From NCBI RefSeq assembly GCF_023546765.1, contig NZ_CP097484.1, positions 995,501-1,059,500 on the forward strand: DNA of 64,000 nt, in the 5' to 3' direction. The notes under the pieces are model-generated. The model ran no database searches. It was not told the origin of the DNA and worked only from the letters and a program-made list of their open reading frames with translations. Source of the DNA: Methylobacterium tardum. GTDB lineage: Bacteria; Pseudomonadota; Alphaproteobacteria; Rhizobiales; Beijerinckiaceae. Both the position numbers and the translations under genes were made by a program. Of this stretch, positions 38,674 through 48,234 are shown in pieces. Positions within the stretch are counted from its first letter, which is position 1. Every line of letters starts with the position of its first letter.

Positions 38674-39786
38674 CTACCTTGATGATAAAACCTTGTTACG
38701 AACGAATTGGGTCATCGGCCGCTCGATAGCAATCCAAACCAAGAAGCCAGAGATAGTAACCAAGCTAGTCAGGATCAGTACGACGCAGTCAAATGGAAGT
38801 GTTTTGATAAAGCTCAAGCTAATAATCTTAGCCCAAAAAGGAAGCGAGAATACTTGAGATAGATAGATTGAATAAGAAGCGGCACCAATTTGACGAGCCA
38901 TCAGACCTCCAATCAGCGGAGCACGGTATTCGCACGACACTAAAACGATTAAAATCGATGGGAGTCCCCAAAAAATAAAACGGGACACATCGGTTTCAGA
39001 CGGAGGCCAAAACGCGGTATACATAATTATTCCAACACTTATGGAGAACAAAACACGCCGCGGAATTGGACCCAGCGGTCGGCAGTTGACAATAACCCAG
39101 GCTACCCATACCCCACCGAGAAAGTCACAAAACAGCCAACTTGTGTAAAAATCGAGCAGCTGAGAGTCGCCAAAGCGCATTCTTCCTACCAACGTAAGCG
39201 CGGCAAGCACCAATGTTATTAATTTTAAAGCCGTTGCCCTTTGGAAGCGCAGAGATAATCCAAATAGATAGTAGAACATGAACTCATAATTTAACGTCCA
39301 CCCAACTCCGACGACCGGAGCTACCACCCCAGACGGTGACGGAAACGGAATGAATAGGTAAGATGAAATATACCATAACACATCCAGCTCGCGGCCATTG
39401 CTGAATACATCAGGGGCCAACGTTATAATGAAAACGGCAAGGCTCGTTAACAGCCAGTAAAGTGGGACAATTCTTACCAATCGCTTAATCATAAAAGAGC
39501 GCGTAGAACCGCTTACGCCGAAATCTGATCGGTGGGCATAAAACATTACAAAACCAGAGATAACAAAAAATAGATCGACGCCGAAATCGCCAATTACCCA
39601 TTGATTTCCATCGCAAGTCTTGAAATAAGATCCACTCGAATCCGCATTTATAGACATAGAAACGCGGGTGATTGAATGCGTAAACACGACAGCTGTCGCC
39701 GCTGCTGCCCGCATAATTTGGATGCCATCCAAACTTGGGGCATGGCCCCGAGTTGCGCTCACAGCCGAGATCGCTTCTACTCTCAA
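38674..39786 (-). CDS. Acyltransferase family 3 membrane protein (ExoZ-like)
   Basis: A 370-residue integral membrane O-acyltransferase (PF01757) with about ten hydrophobic segments. It would move an acyl group, usually acetyl, to sugars of the polysaccharide. Landmarks: SLDGIQIMRAAAATAVVFTH with the conserved His, VDLFFVISGFVM, MIKRLVRIVPLYWLLTSLAV with the RxxR motif, and GVGWTLNYEFMFYYLFGL. TTG 39786 is the start that keeps the whole first motif; the first ATG would cut it. AT-rich. Stands alone on the minus strand between IS relics. ExoZ of Sinorhizobium, which acetylates succinoglycan, has this design. Confidence 0.87.
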   Translation of the reverse strand: MRVEAISAVSATRGHAPSLDGIQIMRAAAATAVVFTHSITRVSMSINADSSGSYFKTCDGNQWVIGDFGVDLFFVISGFVMFYAHRSDFGVSGSTRSFMIKRLVRIVPLYWLLTSLAVFIITLAPDVFSNGRELDVLWYISSYLFIPFPSPSGVVAPVVGVGWTLNYEFMFYYLFGLSLRFQRATALKLITLVLAALTLVGRMRFGDSQLLDFYTSWLFCDFLGGVWVAWVIVNCRPLGPIPRRVLFSISVGIIMYTAFWPPSETDVSRFIFWGLPSILIVLVSCEYRAPLIGGLMARQIGAASYSIYLSQVFSLPFWAKIISLSFIKTLPFDCVVLILTSLVTISGFLVWIAIERPMTQFVRNKVLSSR

Positions 39787-40160
39787 GTTGAAATTTACCC
39801 TTCAAAATTCGCCAGCAGTTAGTGTGCCCGCAAGCATATCAAGCCAAGATTAAACGATTGTTATAATGGCAGTCAAGGAAATAATCATCAGGTTTAGAAG
39901 TCTGTTTGACCACGTAGTGTGCCACCAACCCTTCTTCATGCTGGCATTTTATGCTACTAAAGTCTTGTGTTCAACGTCATGCAAGTTTATCTTGCATTAA
40001 GGCAGTATAAACTGGAAGAAAGATCTGGTAGCAAATCTAACGCAGATTTTAAGATTCCGTTGTCAGACTTATACCGAAATCAGGGGCGAGAGAGAGACGT
40101 TGAAAGCGTGCAAGGAGGCAACCACAAACTTGGCCTGACGCAAGATCAGTGTTAGCCTAC
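39787..40160. other. AT-rich gene-free stretch upstream of the acyltransferase gene
   Basis: No gene could be supported. The AT-rich composition matches the acyltransferase gene, and the first ~100 bp must contain its promoter. The right part merges into the 3' end of the IS3 relic. Confidence 0.4.
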
Positions 40161-41250
40161 TCGTCACATTTGCTTCCGCGCCACACTGTAAGCGGTCGGC
40201 CTTGCCTGTAGCAGAAATGCATGGATGCATGCTCTGCCTTCGAGCGCTTGACCGTGCGACACGGATCGCCAGGCATTTGCGGGTGAACTCGTCGTCGACG
40301 TCGAGCATCCGGAACTTGCGACCGTCATGCGTACGCGCCTCGACGAAATCGTAGGCCCACACGTGGTCGCGCCGCTCCGGTCGGAGCCGGATGCAGGAAC
40401 CATCCCCGTTACACAGCCGGACCTTGTTCGGCCGGCGGGTCGGTACCTTCAGCCCGCGCAGCCAGATCCGCTCGACCCGCTTGCCGTTGACCAACCAGCC
40501 GGCCGCCTTCAGCAGCGCGCCGATCTTCCGGTAGCCGTAGCGCCCGTACCGGCGCGCCAGCTCCACGAGATCGGCGGTCAGCGCCGCCTCATCGTCTCTG
40601 CCCCGCGGCACCTTGCGCTGCGTCGAACGATGCTGACCGAGCGCACGGCACGCGCGGCGCTCGGAGACGTCCAGGTGTGGATCGGCGTCCAAGGCGAACC
40701 CACTCTCGCGCCACATCTACATATTTGATGTGAAGGATATTTTTTCCGCTGAGGTGGGCACCTATTGGACGCCGATCGGCGCCGAACCGGCACCCACCTT
40801 TGAGGACCAAAATTCAAACATCTCAGTGTCTTACCCGAGGCGGACGCGTGGGTTCGCCTTGGACGCCGATCCACAGTCCAGGACGTCCATGACATGCTCA
40901 ATGCAGGCGCGTCGGCGCGCGGGCTGGTCAGTTTCCCGGGCGGCCTCCTGCAGGATCAGCTTGTCGAGCGTGAGATCCGCGATCGCCTTCCGGAGCCGCT
41001 GGTTCTCGATCTCCAGGTCCTTCATGCGCCGAACCTGGTCGCTCTTCAGGCCGCCGTACTCCTTGCGCCAGCGGTAGTAGGTGACCTCCGTCACGCCGAT
41101 CGCGCGGATCGCGTCGCAAACGCTCTTGCCTTGAGAGACCAGCACATCCACCTGCCGCAGCTTGGTGACCACATCCACTGATTTGTGCCGCTTCGTTCCT
41201 ATCTGTCCGTCCTCGTCCTGGCCCGAAAGCCATACCTCAGGGCGGACCAC
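40069..41250 (-). mobile_element. IS3-family element (IS407-like), rearranged
   Basis: OrfA (41250-40831) reads TKRHKSVDVVTKLRQVDVLV, GVTEVTYYRWRKEYGGLKSD and LRKAIADLTLDKLILQEAA, a helix-turn-helix plus leucine zipper. OrfB (40716-40069) reads ALGQHRSTQRKVPRG, LARRYGRYGYRKIGALLKAA, GWLVNGKRVERIWLRGLKVP, DHVWAYDFVEARTHDG (first Asp) and MLDVDDEFTRKCLAI, then diverges before the second Asp and Glu. About 150 bp of unrelated sequence lies between OrfA and OrfB, where an overlap is normal, bounded by a 25-bp inverted repeat. Inactive. Confidence 0.85.
40678..40873. repeat. 25-bp inverted repeat within the IS3 relic
   Basis: 40678-40702 and 40849-40873 are perfect reverse complements. Both arms carry the start of orfB (the FALDADPH codons), one in each orientation. 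The 146 bp between them are foreign to the element. It suggests an inversion or a fold-back duplication at the orfA/orfB junction. Confidence 0.8.
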
Positions 41251-41452
41251 TTTGCTGAGGGCGGATCAATCGGACGCCGTGTAAATATACCTGAATTTTT
41301 CAGTGTGTTGACAGAAGATGGTGGCAGGTTTCAGGTCGATCTTAATATCTTTAGTCCGCAGCCAAGGGCGGAGGATAACATGGTCTTGCTGAAACTCAAA
41401 AATTGGTATATGCCTGGATTGATTTCGGATGCTTAGCTGAGCTTTGAGTTTC

Positions 41453-42379
41453 ATGAATAATTTAATAAATGGCAGCGCAAAGGACTTTATTAAACGGCAG
41501 ATCAAATCAAAGCTTCCGCCAAATTTGCAATCTCTTCGATTAAAAATTCGTCTAACTAATCAGGCGGATCTTTATAGAGAGCGTGCTCGAGATAAGTGGC
41601 TGCGTGCTCTGAAATTCATTTTATCAGAACTGAGTGGGAATGATATCTATTTTAGATCTCCTGATGGTATATCATACATAAGCATGCCAAATAACTACAG
41701 TTCTTTTGTCACTTGTGTGGTTGGGGCTCGAGATCCAGAAATATGGCGCTTCATAAGAAAAACACTGAAACCAGGCAGCGTGTTTGTCGATGCTGGCGCG
41801 AATATAGGAACATACACGTTACCAGCTTCGAAGTTGGTGGGCGCTGGAGGGAGAGTTCTTTCATTTGAAGCCCACCCAAAAACTTTCGCGTATTTGAAAA
41901 GAAATTTGGAGAACAATCGAGTAGCTAATGCCACGGCGTTAAACCTCGCGCTTGGCGACAAGCGCGGTTTTATTAGTATAAAATTCGATAGTAACAATCC
42001 AGGAGAAACTCACGTATCCGACGAAAAGGAGGGCACAGTTGGCGTTGAGTTAACGACCGTTGATTTTATGTTAGGAAGCTTGGGAATAGATGAAATCCAT
42101 TACCTAAAAATTGACGTTGAGGGATTTGAGCTTCCGGTTATACGTGGCGCAAAGAACACCTTGTTTAATAGCAGAAATATTATTATTCAGACAGAGCTTG
42201 AGGAGAAACATGCAGCACGGTATGGGCATCGAGTTTCGGAAGTCTGTGATCTACTTCAATCTCTCGGATTTGTCTCTTACAAAATAGATAATAATGGAGA
42301 TGCGCAGCGACTGGAAACCAACGTTTCTGGTGATGTAATCTGGATGCGTAGTTCAGTTTCCACGGCACAATTTTGCTAA
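41453..42379 (+). CDS. FkbM-family SAM-dependent methyltransferase
   Basis: A class I methyltransferase of the FkbM family (PF05050), expected to O-methylate a sugar hydroxyl. The 308 residues show a basic N-terminal region, then motif I VFVDAGANIGTYTLPASKLV, VLSFEAHPKTFAYLKRNLE (acidic residue contacting SAM), ALNLALGDKRG, and HYLKIDVEGFELPVIRGA, the hallmark DVEG(F/Y)E of the family. ATG 41453 is preferred; an in-frame TTG at 41444 is possible. AT-rich, isolated between an IS3 relic and a recombinase relic. Together with the acyltransferase it gives the non-sugar decoration of the polymer. Confidence 0.9.
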   Translation: MNNLINGSAKDFIKRQIKSKLPPNLQSLRLKIRLTNQADLYRERARDKWLRALKFILSELSGNDIYFRSPDGISYISMPNNYSSFVTCVVGARDPEIWRFIRKTLKPGSVFVDAGANIGTYTLPASKLVGAGGRVLSFEAHPKTFAYLKRNLENNRVANATALNLALGDKRGFISIKFDSNNPGETHVSDEKEGTVGVELTTVDFMLGSLGIDEIHYLKIDVEGFELPVIRGAKNTLFNSRNIIIQTELEEKHAARYGHRVSEVCDLLQSLGFVSYKIDNNGDAQRLETNVSGDVIWMRSSVSTAQFC

Positions 42380-42600
42380 GACGACGATCAATTAAATCTG
42401 AAATCTGTGGGTTCCATATGACGGCGTTTTGGACGGGTCGGCTACTAAATTGAAGAATGTTATATTCGTTGTTCCGGCCGACTGCAAGGGCATACCTCAA
42501 TGGACACGGGACGAGAGCCGGAATGCGTGTCCGCTCGGGTTGCGTCCGGCTTCCGGACATACTTCCTCGCGGACGCTATCCTAACGGACGGACCAGCTCG

Positions 42601-43075
42601 ATGCTGGCCATCCTCTACGCTCGCGTGAGCACCGCGGAACAGACCATTGCCCATCAGCGGAAGCAGGCCGAGGCGGTGGGCTTTAAGATCGACCAGGTCG
42701 TTGCCGACGAGGGTGTGTCCGGCGTGTTGACGGTCCCAAGCGAACGCCTTCAGGGCCGGCGCCCGTTCGACATGCTGCGAGCTGGCGACGTGCTGGTTGA
42801 TCCGCTGGGTCGACCGCTTGGGCCGCAACTACGCCGACGTCACCGAGACCGTCCGCGAGTTCATGCGCCGCGGTGTCTTCATGCGCACGGTGATCAACAG
42901 CATGATCTTTGACGGGGCGACCACCGACCCAGTGCAGATGGCGGTGCGGGACGCGCTGATCGGGTTCATGGCGGCGACTGCCCAGGTGCAGGCCGAGGCG
43001 ACGAAGGAGGCGCAGCGAGCCGGGATCGAGTACGCGAAGGAGCGGGAGGACGCTTACGCTGATTCGCTCATCCTG
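42601..43075 (+). pseudogene. Serine recombinase (resolvase/invertase type), frameshifted and truncated
   Basis: N-terminal catalytic domain: AILYARVSTAEQTIAHQRKQ with the nucleophilic Ser in ARVST, VVADEGVSGVLTVPSERLQG and FDMLRAGDVLV. The frame changes near 42798, and the other frame continues RWVDRLGRNYADVTETVREF, TDPVQMAVRDALIGFMAATA and AQVQAEATKEAQRAGIE. The C-terminal DNA-binding part is cut where the next gene's 3' end begins near 43075. Probably once part of a transposon or integrative element. Confidence 0.85.
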
Positions 43076-43550
43076 CAACGGGTTCACTCATTGTCTTGGG
43101 GCACTCGTCTGACAAGCTCGCCGAACGGCGGGCTGCAAACTTTCGGCGTGACAAAGCTCGTCGTTCGTACCGCTCAAGACCTCCGAGCTGTAGGAGGAAG
43201 TCCGATGGGATTTCAGCAGGAGGAAGCGCATCCAGTTCTCCTTCTGTCTGCTTGAACAAGGTCACAGTTCGCAGCAGGACGATCTTGAACGCCTTCACGC
43301 GCTGAAGCTGAAGCTGCGACTCGGCAACGGCCCGTGCGGCCTCTAGGACACCTGCATGCCTGATATGCTCGCCCGCAATAAGCTCAGCCAGCCGCTCGAT
43401 CTCCGCCCCCGCTTCCGGATTCGGATCCACCGCTGATAGGCCGTGCTTGCGCGCATTTTGCCCCGAGCTTGCCTTACCCGCGGCGGTCCGTGGGCCAGTG
43501 CTGGCCTGAGCATTGCGGCGATTGGCGAGCGTGGCGCGCTCTGAGGTCAT
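43068..43550 (-). CDS. Conserved hypothetical protein with N-terminal STGPRT/NARKHGL motif
   Basis: A 160-residue soluble protein. The N-terminus NRRNAQASTGPRTAAGKA followed by SGQNARKHGLS belongs to a widespread but uncharacterised bacterial family (NRxNAxxSTGPxTxxGKAxSxxNAxxHGL). The middle (about 50-125) is predicted helical. The basic motif might bind nucleic acid, but that is a guess. The gene lies 27 bp downstream of, and on the same strand as, a second hypothetical gene, so the two are likely co-transcribed. Its 3' end touches the recombinase relic, and the last residues may be affected by that junction. Confidence 0.75.
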   Translation of the reverse strand: MTSERATLANRRNAQASTGPRTAAGKASSGQNARKHGLSAVDPNPEAGAEIERLAELIAGEHIRHAGVLEAARAVAESQLQLQRVKAFKIVLLRTVTLFKQTEGELDALPPAEIPSDFLLQLGGLERYERRALSRRKFAARRSASLSDECPKTMSEPVAG

Positions 43551-43577
43551 CGCGGCTTCAAACGTTCAAACGACAGC

Positions 43578-44036
43578 TCACCGTGTCTCTATGTGCTCGA
43601 CATTAAGGACGTCCGCAGTCACAGTGCGCAGCTGCTGGGCCAAGTTTGCCCGCTTGCGCTCGATCTCGCGCAACAGCGAGTCCCGGCGCTGATCTGCCAG
43701 TGACGCCAATCGGTCGACGCGCTCGATGGAGGGCAGGTTCAGCAGGAAAGCGTGCGCGGTCACATCCTCGCTCGTGAGATCGCGCTTTTGAAGGTACCTG
43801 TTGACTTGATCCTGCGAACTCGTTTCGCCGATGCTCCAACCTGTCGCAAGTGCGTCGACCGAAGGCCCCGTTACTCCGTCGAAGTGTATGGGGTTCGCAT
43901 GCTTGAAGGCCGGACGGATTAACTCCGCAGCGGCTTCAAGTCGGGCTTGCACGAGGATCTGCCCACGCCAGCGGCGTAGCCGTTTAGCTTCCCATATGAG
44001 ATCGATAACATCCTTAACCCAGTTGGTAGGCCGCAC
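43578..44036 (-). CDS. Conserved hypothetical helical protein
   Basis: A 152-residue soluble protein of unknown function beginning at GTG 44036 (PTNWVKDVIDLIWEAKRLRR). It is charged and mostly helical, with a likely coiled coil at the C-terminus (about 110-148: LASLADQRRDSLLREIERKR). The gene is immediately upstream of the STGPRT-motif gene, same strand, 27 bp gap. The pairing suggests a shared function. No domain recognised. Confidence 0.7.
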   Translation of the reverse strand: MRPTNWVKDVIDLIWEAKRLRRWRGQILVQARLEAAAELIRPAFKHANPIHFDGVTGPSVDALATGWSIGETSSQDQVNRYLQKRDLTSEDVTAHAFLLNLPSIERVDRLASLADQRRDSLLREIERKRANLAQQLRTVTADVLNVEHIETR

Positions 44037-44102
44037 AGGAAATGATGGGGCTGGATGCGGCTGCTGCGACTGTGGCGGCGATCCCGCAGAGGGCTGTGCT
44101 TA

Positions 44103-45518
44103 TCACGAGTCCGCCATCGCCGCCGCGGCGGCCTTCAGCCCCCACCGCACGAGGTCTTCGGCGTCCCGGGCCGATCTGGCCTCCGCGTAGCATCGCAGTT
44201 CCGGAGCGTTGCCCGAGGCGCGGAAGTGGATCGTCCGTCCACCGTCCAGATCGATCCTGATCCCGTCCTGCTGATCGACGGCCTGCGGCGAACCGATCGG
44301 CCGGAGGAAATCGTCCCGGAAACCGGCCTCGCCGAGACGGGCGAGAAAGGCGCCGCTCCGCTCCGCGGGCGTGTTCGGAAGCCGGTCGCTCGCCATCTCG
44401 CCCGCATCGAGCGAGGCGACCAGATCGGCCAGCGACAGGCCGGCCGCGCGCGCCGCCGCGAGCGACGCCAGGATGGGCAGCATCGCGTCGCGGGTCGGCA
44501 GGATACCCAGGATGTTCTCGCCGACGCGGACGTCCGACCCCAGCAGGAAGCCGCCGTTGGCCTCGAAGCCGATCACAGCCCGGGCCCCGGCGCGTCGCGC
44601 CTGCTCCATGCCGGCGATGACGAAGGGCGAGCCGACCTTGGTGCGGATGACCTGCTTGAAGCCGCCCGACCGCTCGAGGGCCGAGCAGGCCGTCACCGGC
44701 ACCACGGCCGTATCGGCGCCCAGGTAGCGGGCCGTGATGAGCCCGAGCACGTCGCCCCGCACGATCCGCCCGGTGCCATCCGCCATCAGGGGCCGATCGG
44801 CGTCACCGTCGGTGGTCACCAGCGCGTCGTAGTCGCCGGACGCCATGACGCCGCGGATGAACGCGACGTCCTCGGGACGGTGCGCCTCGGTATCGATCGG
44901 CACGAAGGTGTCGGACCGGCCGATCGGCGTCGCGCTGGCACCGAAGCCGGCTAGCAGATCCGTCAGCAGATCGCGCGCGACCGAGCTCTGCTGATACACC
45001 GCGATGCGCAGCCCCTCCAGGATCCGGGGCGCGAAGGCCGCGCGGTAGCGCTGGCGATAGCGCGCGATGGCATCGGGCTCCGGCGCGGGCGGGACGGGGG
45101 ACGTCGTCGCGTCGGACGCTTCGATATCGCCCAGAGCGGCCAGGATGGCGGCCTCGTCGGCTTTGGTGATCTCGCCGTCGGGCCGATAGAATTTCAGACC
45201 GTTGCGGTCCTCGGGGATGTGGCTGCCGGTGACCATGACGGCGTAGGCGCCGCGCCGCATCGCTTCGAGGGCGAGGGCCGGGGTGGGGAGGGCGCCGCAA
45301 TCGACCGCCGAGAAGCCGGCTGCCGCAGCAGCATGCGCCACGGTCGCGGCGAGGCCGGGGCTGCTCGCCCGCAGGTCCCTCCCGATCACGACTTCGCGCC
45401 TGCCATTCCCGGCCGGAACCGATCGGAAGAAGGCGCCCGCATAGGCGCAGCACGGGCTGCCCACGAGGTCCGTCACGAGACCCCGCAGCCCGCTCGTCCC
45501 AAATTTCAGACTGCTCAC
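44103..45518 (-). CDS. Phosphomannomutase/phosphoglucomutase
   Basis: Alpha-D-phosphohexomutase interconverting hexose-6-P and hexose-1-P, feeding UDP-glucose or GDP-mannose synthesis. Four domains are visible: FGTSGLRGLV at the N-terminus, the phosphoserine loop MVTGSHIPEDRNGLKFY with catalytic S99, the metal loop TTDGDADRPLM, the sugar loop FEANGG, and the phosphate-binding RASGNAPELRCYAE at the C-terminus. TGSHIP rather than TASHNP is typical of the alphaproteobacterial variant. GTG 45518 was chosen because AGGA precedes it and FGTSG then starts at residue 6; a TTG at 45578 gives a 20-residue longer form. GC-rich like ugd and galE. Substrate preference cannot be settled from sequence. Confidence 0.9.
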   Translation of the reverse strand: MSSLKFGTSGLRGLVTDLVGSPCCAYAGAFFRSVPAGNGRREVVIGRDLRASSPGLAATVAHAAAAAGFSAVDCGALPTPALALEAMRRGAYAVMVTGSHIPEDRNGLKFYRPDGEITKADEAAILAALGDIEASDATTSPVPPAPEPDAIARYRQRYRAAFAPRILEGLRIAVYQQSSVARDLLTDLLAGFGASATPIGRSDTFVPIDTEAHRPEDVAFIRGVMASGDYDALVTTDGDADRPLMADGTGRIVRGDVLGLITARYLGADTAVVPVTACSALERSGGFKQVIRTKVGSPFVIAGMEQARRAGARAVIGFEANGGFLLGSDVRVGENILGILPTRDAMLPILASLAAARAAGLSLADLVASLDAGEMASDRLPNTPAERSGAFLARLGEAGFRDDFLRPIGSPQAVDQQDGIRIDLDGGRTIHFRASGNAPELRCYAEARSARDAEDLVRWGLKAAAAAMADS

Positions 45519-45695
45519 GGCATTCCTACCGATGCTGACACTGCGATTCGCTCCTATGATCAATGCTTGGAATTTCAATCCGTCACAACAGCCGGCGTGC
45601 GGACACGAAGCCGGGCGTGGATGTCTCCGAAGCGGCGGCCGAGCTTGAAGTAGCCGCGGAGATGGCCGGACAGGGGCTCACGCTTATGGAAGTGT

Positions 45696-45965
45696 GTGCC
45701 TATGACCGACTGTATGGTGAGTTCGGAAGACCCGCCTCGCGCCGAACGCGTCGAGGTGATCACCTCCGTCCAGCGGCGTCGGCACTGGACTACGCAGGAG
45801 AAGGTGCGCCTCGCCGAGGAGACCTATCTGCCCGGCCAGTCTGTCTCGCTCGTCGCCCGCCGCCACGGGCTGAACGCCGACCAGCTGTTCACGTGGCGTC
45901 GGCTGATGGAGCGGGGGGCGTTCACGGCCGCCGGGGCTGGCGAAGAAGTGGTGCCAGCCTTCTGA
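45696..45965 (+). pseudogene. IS66 tnpA fragment
   Basis: Reads AERVEVITSVQRRRHWTTQE, KVRLAEETYLPGQSVSLVAR and RHGLNADQLFTWRRLMERG, a well preserved IS66 TnpA/OrfA helix-turn-helix region of 89 codons ending VVPAF. tnpB and tnpC are missing, with unrecognised debris following to about 46140. A different IS66 subtype from the relics at 14.8 and 17.7 kb. Confidence 0.82.
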
Positions 45966-46351
45966 ACTGCGGACTGCCTGAGCCATAGATCCGCGAGCTG
46001 CAGCGGCTCTGCGGCGCTGGCACTCCGGCTGTGCCTCGCGTGGCGGCTGCCGGCGTTCGGCATCACCGCCGCCGGCTTTCTCGCGATCGTCGCGGTCGGC
46101 TGCCGCACGGCTGACCGGAACCGTCGTGCCTCCCGCGCGTAGACCCAGCACTCAATTCCCACGCGAATCAACCTCAGCTGCCCGGCTCCAGTCTCGGCGG
46201 TTTTTTGTTGCTTGCACATAAGACAAACAGCTTCGCACAATCTTTCAGCATTTGGATGCGCGCAGATGAGGTTGACTTATCTGAATCAACGCCAATTAAT
46301 CGAAGCTTATACAAGCATCACAATTATCGCTTAGACTAACAGGCGACCCAT

Positions 46352-46597
46352 ATGCCTCGATTCTACTTCGATGTTCATGATGGTGAGCTTCAGCGCGACG
46401 AGGAAGGCCTCGAATGTGCAAACGTCGAAGCGGCTCGCGAGAGGGTTTTGGCAAGCCTGCCGGATGTCGCGGAGCTGATCACCTCAAGCGACGGCGACAA
46501 CCAAACCGTCACGGTAACCGTCCGAAATGAGGAGGGCAGCAAGATTTACGCAGGGACGCTGACGTTCACGGGGTCCAGGCCAGACGAAGCGGCCTGA
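46352..46597 (+). CDS. DUF6894 family small protein
   Basis: An 81-residue soluble protein starting MPRFYFDVHDGELQRDEEGL, with VEAARERVLASLPDVA and VTVTVRNEEGSKIYAGTL. This pattern (MPRYFFDxxDGxxxxDxxGxE... A...A...) defines a family of short proteins very common in Methylobacterium and other Rhizobiales, often in many paralogues per genome. Function unknown. A hairpin with a T-rich tail follows at 46660. Monocistronic. Confidence 0.85.
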   Translation: MPRFYFDVHDGELQRDEEGLECANVEAARERVLASLPDVAELITSSDGDNQTVTVTVRNEEGSKIYAGTLTFTGSRPDEAA

Positions 46598-46659
46598 TTG
46601 TAGCGCCCTGGCTGGCCCGTCCCCTACGAGGCTCGGCCGTTCCTTTGCGACTCCTTCAG

Positions 46660-46690
46660 CCCCGCCGGCCAGCCGCGCGGGGCATTTTCG
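46660..46690 (+). terminator. Possible rho-independent terminator after the DUF6894 gene
   Basis: GCCCCGC (46660-46666) pairs with GCGGGGC (46678-46684), 11-base loop, followed by ATTTTC. It lies 63 bp after the DUF6894 stop codon. The T-tract is short, so efficiency is uncertain. Confidence 0.45.
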
Positions 46691-47136
46691 TGCGCGCCGG
46701 GGTTGATCAATTGATCTTTCCGCGCGAGACACCCGCCCGCGACTGACTATCGGTCGCGCGTCGGCAGGGCCGTGCCGTGTCGGTGGTCAACGGTCCGTTT
46801 CGGTGCAGCCTTGCCGGCGCACAACCTTCAGCCCGCCCGGTTCGCCGTGGCGGTCACTTCTTTATCACTGCACGGCATCGTCTGCGCGGATCCAGCCTCT
46901 ACACCCCCCTTAGGCTCGGATCTGGGAAGGCCCCCGCCCGGTTCGCCGGAGCGGGCTCTCTCGTGCGCTCATGGCCTCGCGGATGCCGACAGGCCTGCGT
47001 GCTGCGGGTGCGCAAATCTCACGCGTCTGTCACCTGCTTTTCGGCGGCAACTACGCAGATCGATTGCATAGATCTTGCGGAGGCGACCATCTCGCCAGGA
47101 TGTGGTGTTCGAGCATGTCGTTGATTCGAGGATCAG
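46691..47136. other. Gene-free stretch
   Basis: No supported gene or IS fragment was seen. The final part must include the promoter of the exported protein gene at 47137. Confidence 0.35.
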
Positions 47137-47730
47137 GTGAAGAGCGTCGCGCGGGTTATAACTGTGCTCCTCACGGTGGTGGCAATGGCTGCACCGTCGA
47201 TAGGGGCGCCGATCGGGCACGACCGTAGATCGGAGCGACAGCGATCCAAGGTGGATCAACCGAGTGCGGTAGACACATCCTTCGCCGAGCGGCAGGAGCG
47301 CCTTTGGCGGAAGTTGTCCGGCTCTATCTGCACGGGCTGCATCACTTCGGCGAACCGCGTCGCTCCGGTCAGCTATGAGAGGCCCAGCCTCATCGACTTG
47401 GCTCAGGCACTGCCGCCCCGTACTCAGGTAGCGGCACGGAAGCCTCGTGCGAAGGTGAGGGTCGCCTATTTGCGTAAGAGATATGCCCGGCTTCATCGAC
47501 GCAATCGCACGCGGATCGCTGCGCGCCTTCACTGGAGGCAGATCGCTAGAACAGCGATGCTGAGGAAGTACGCGCACCGTACTACCGTGCCAATCTTCAC
47601 GATTGGATGGCCGGGGTTCGATAACCGGCCGCGCGTGCTGCCGATCGAGAGGCCTGGAACTCCGCGAGATGACGGCCGCCGACACGAGACCATCCTGTCG
47701 GTGCCGGAGGTGCGCCCGCGCCGGTCGTGA
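47137..47730 (+). CDS. Hypothetical exported basic protein
   Basis: A 197-residue frame starting at GTG 47137 with a clear signal peptide (MKSVARVITVLLTVVAMAAP, cleavage near SIGA at 24). The mature part is strongly basic, with a CTGC pair near residues 66-69 and an Arg-rich region at about 105-145 (LRKRYARLHRRNRTRIAARL). No domain recognised. The signal peptide and steady frame favour a real gene, but codon bias in GC-rich DNA can imitate this, and the alternate strand also carries a long open frame. Confidence 0.5.
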   Translation: MKSVARVITVLLTVVAMAAPSIGAPIGHDRRSERQRSKVDQPSAVDTSFAERQERLWRKLSGSICTGCITSANRVAPVSYERPSLIDLAQALPPRTQVAARKPRAKVRVAYLRKRYARLHRRNRTRIAARLHWRQIARTAMLRKYAHRTTVPIFTIGWPGFDNRPRVLPIERPGTPRDDGRRHETILSVPEVRPRRS

Positions 47731-48234
47731 GTGAGCCCGGCGCTTATCGGAAACGCAGTTACAACCTGACACGCTCAGCGATGAGCCGTCGCCACAGCCT
47801 GCTAACTTGCGCCAGCCATCCTGCACCCGAGCCAAGTTGCGTACCGGCTCGGCTCACACGCTGGTGAGATCGGACGCTCCCCGCACCGTGAGCAGATCGG
47901 GGAGACCCCGGCATCGGCATAGCTGTCTCAACCGCGAAAGCACAATCGGCGCGTCCTTGTATCGCAGAAAGCCGGCAACGGCAGCGGAGAGGGCCGCCCT
48001 CAACCCTTCCAAGCCGAGATCGAGGGCGCACCATGCCGGCGATGAACAGTAGGCTCTAAGGCTCAGCAATGGGAATGCCAACTGTCGCGATTTAGGTACT
48101 CCGCCCTCGCTACGATGCGGCCGACTGGCGCAGGTGCCATTCCCGTGAAGACACCTCTGTACGGACCTCATTCACAATATGGCCTTAAACCGCCTGTCTA
48201 AACCTGACGCCTTAAATCAATCCCGAGAATAGTA
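47731..48234. other. Gene-free stretch
   Basis: About 500 bp without a supported gene. No transposase motif or repeat was recognised. The last 60 bp are AT-rich and likely carry the promoter of the gene at 48235. Confidence 0.35.
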
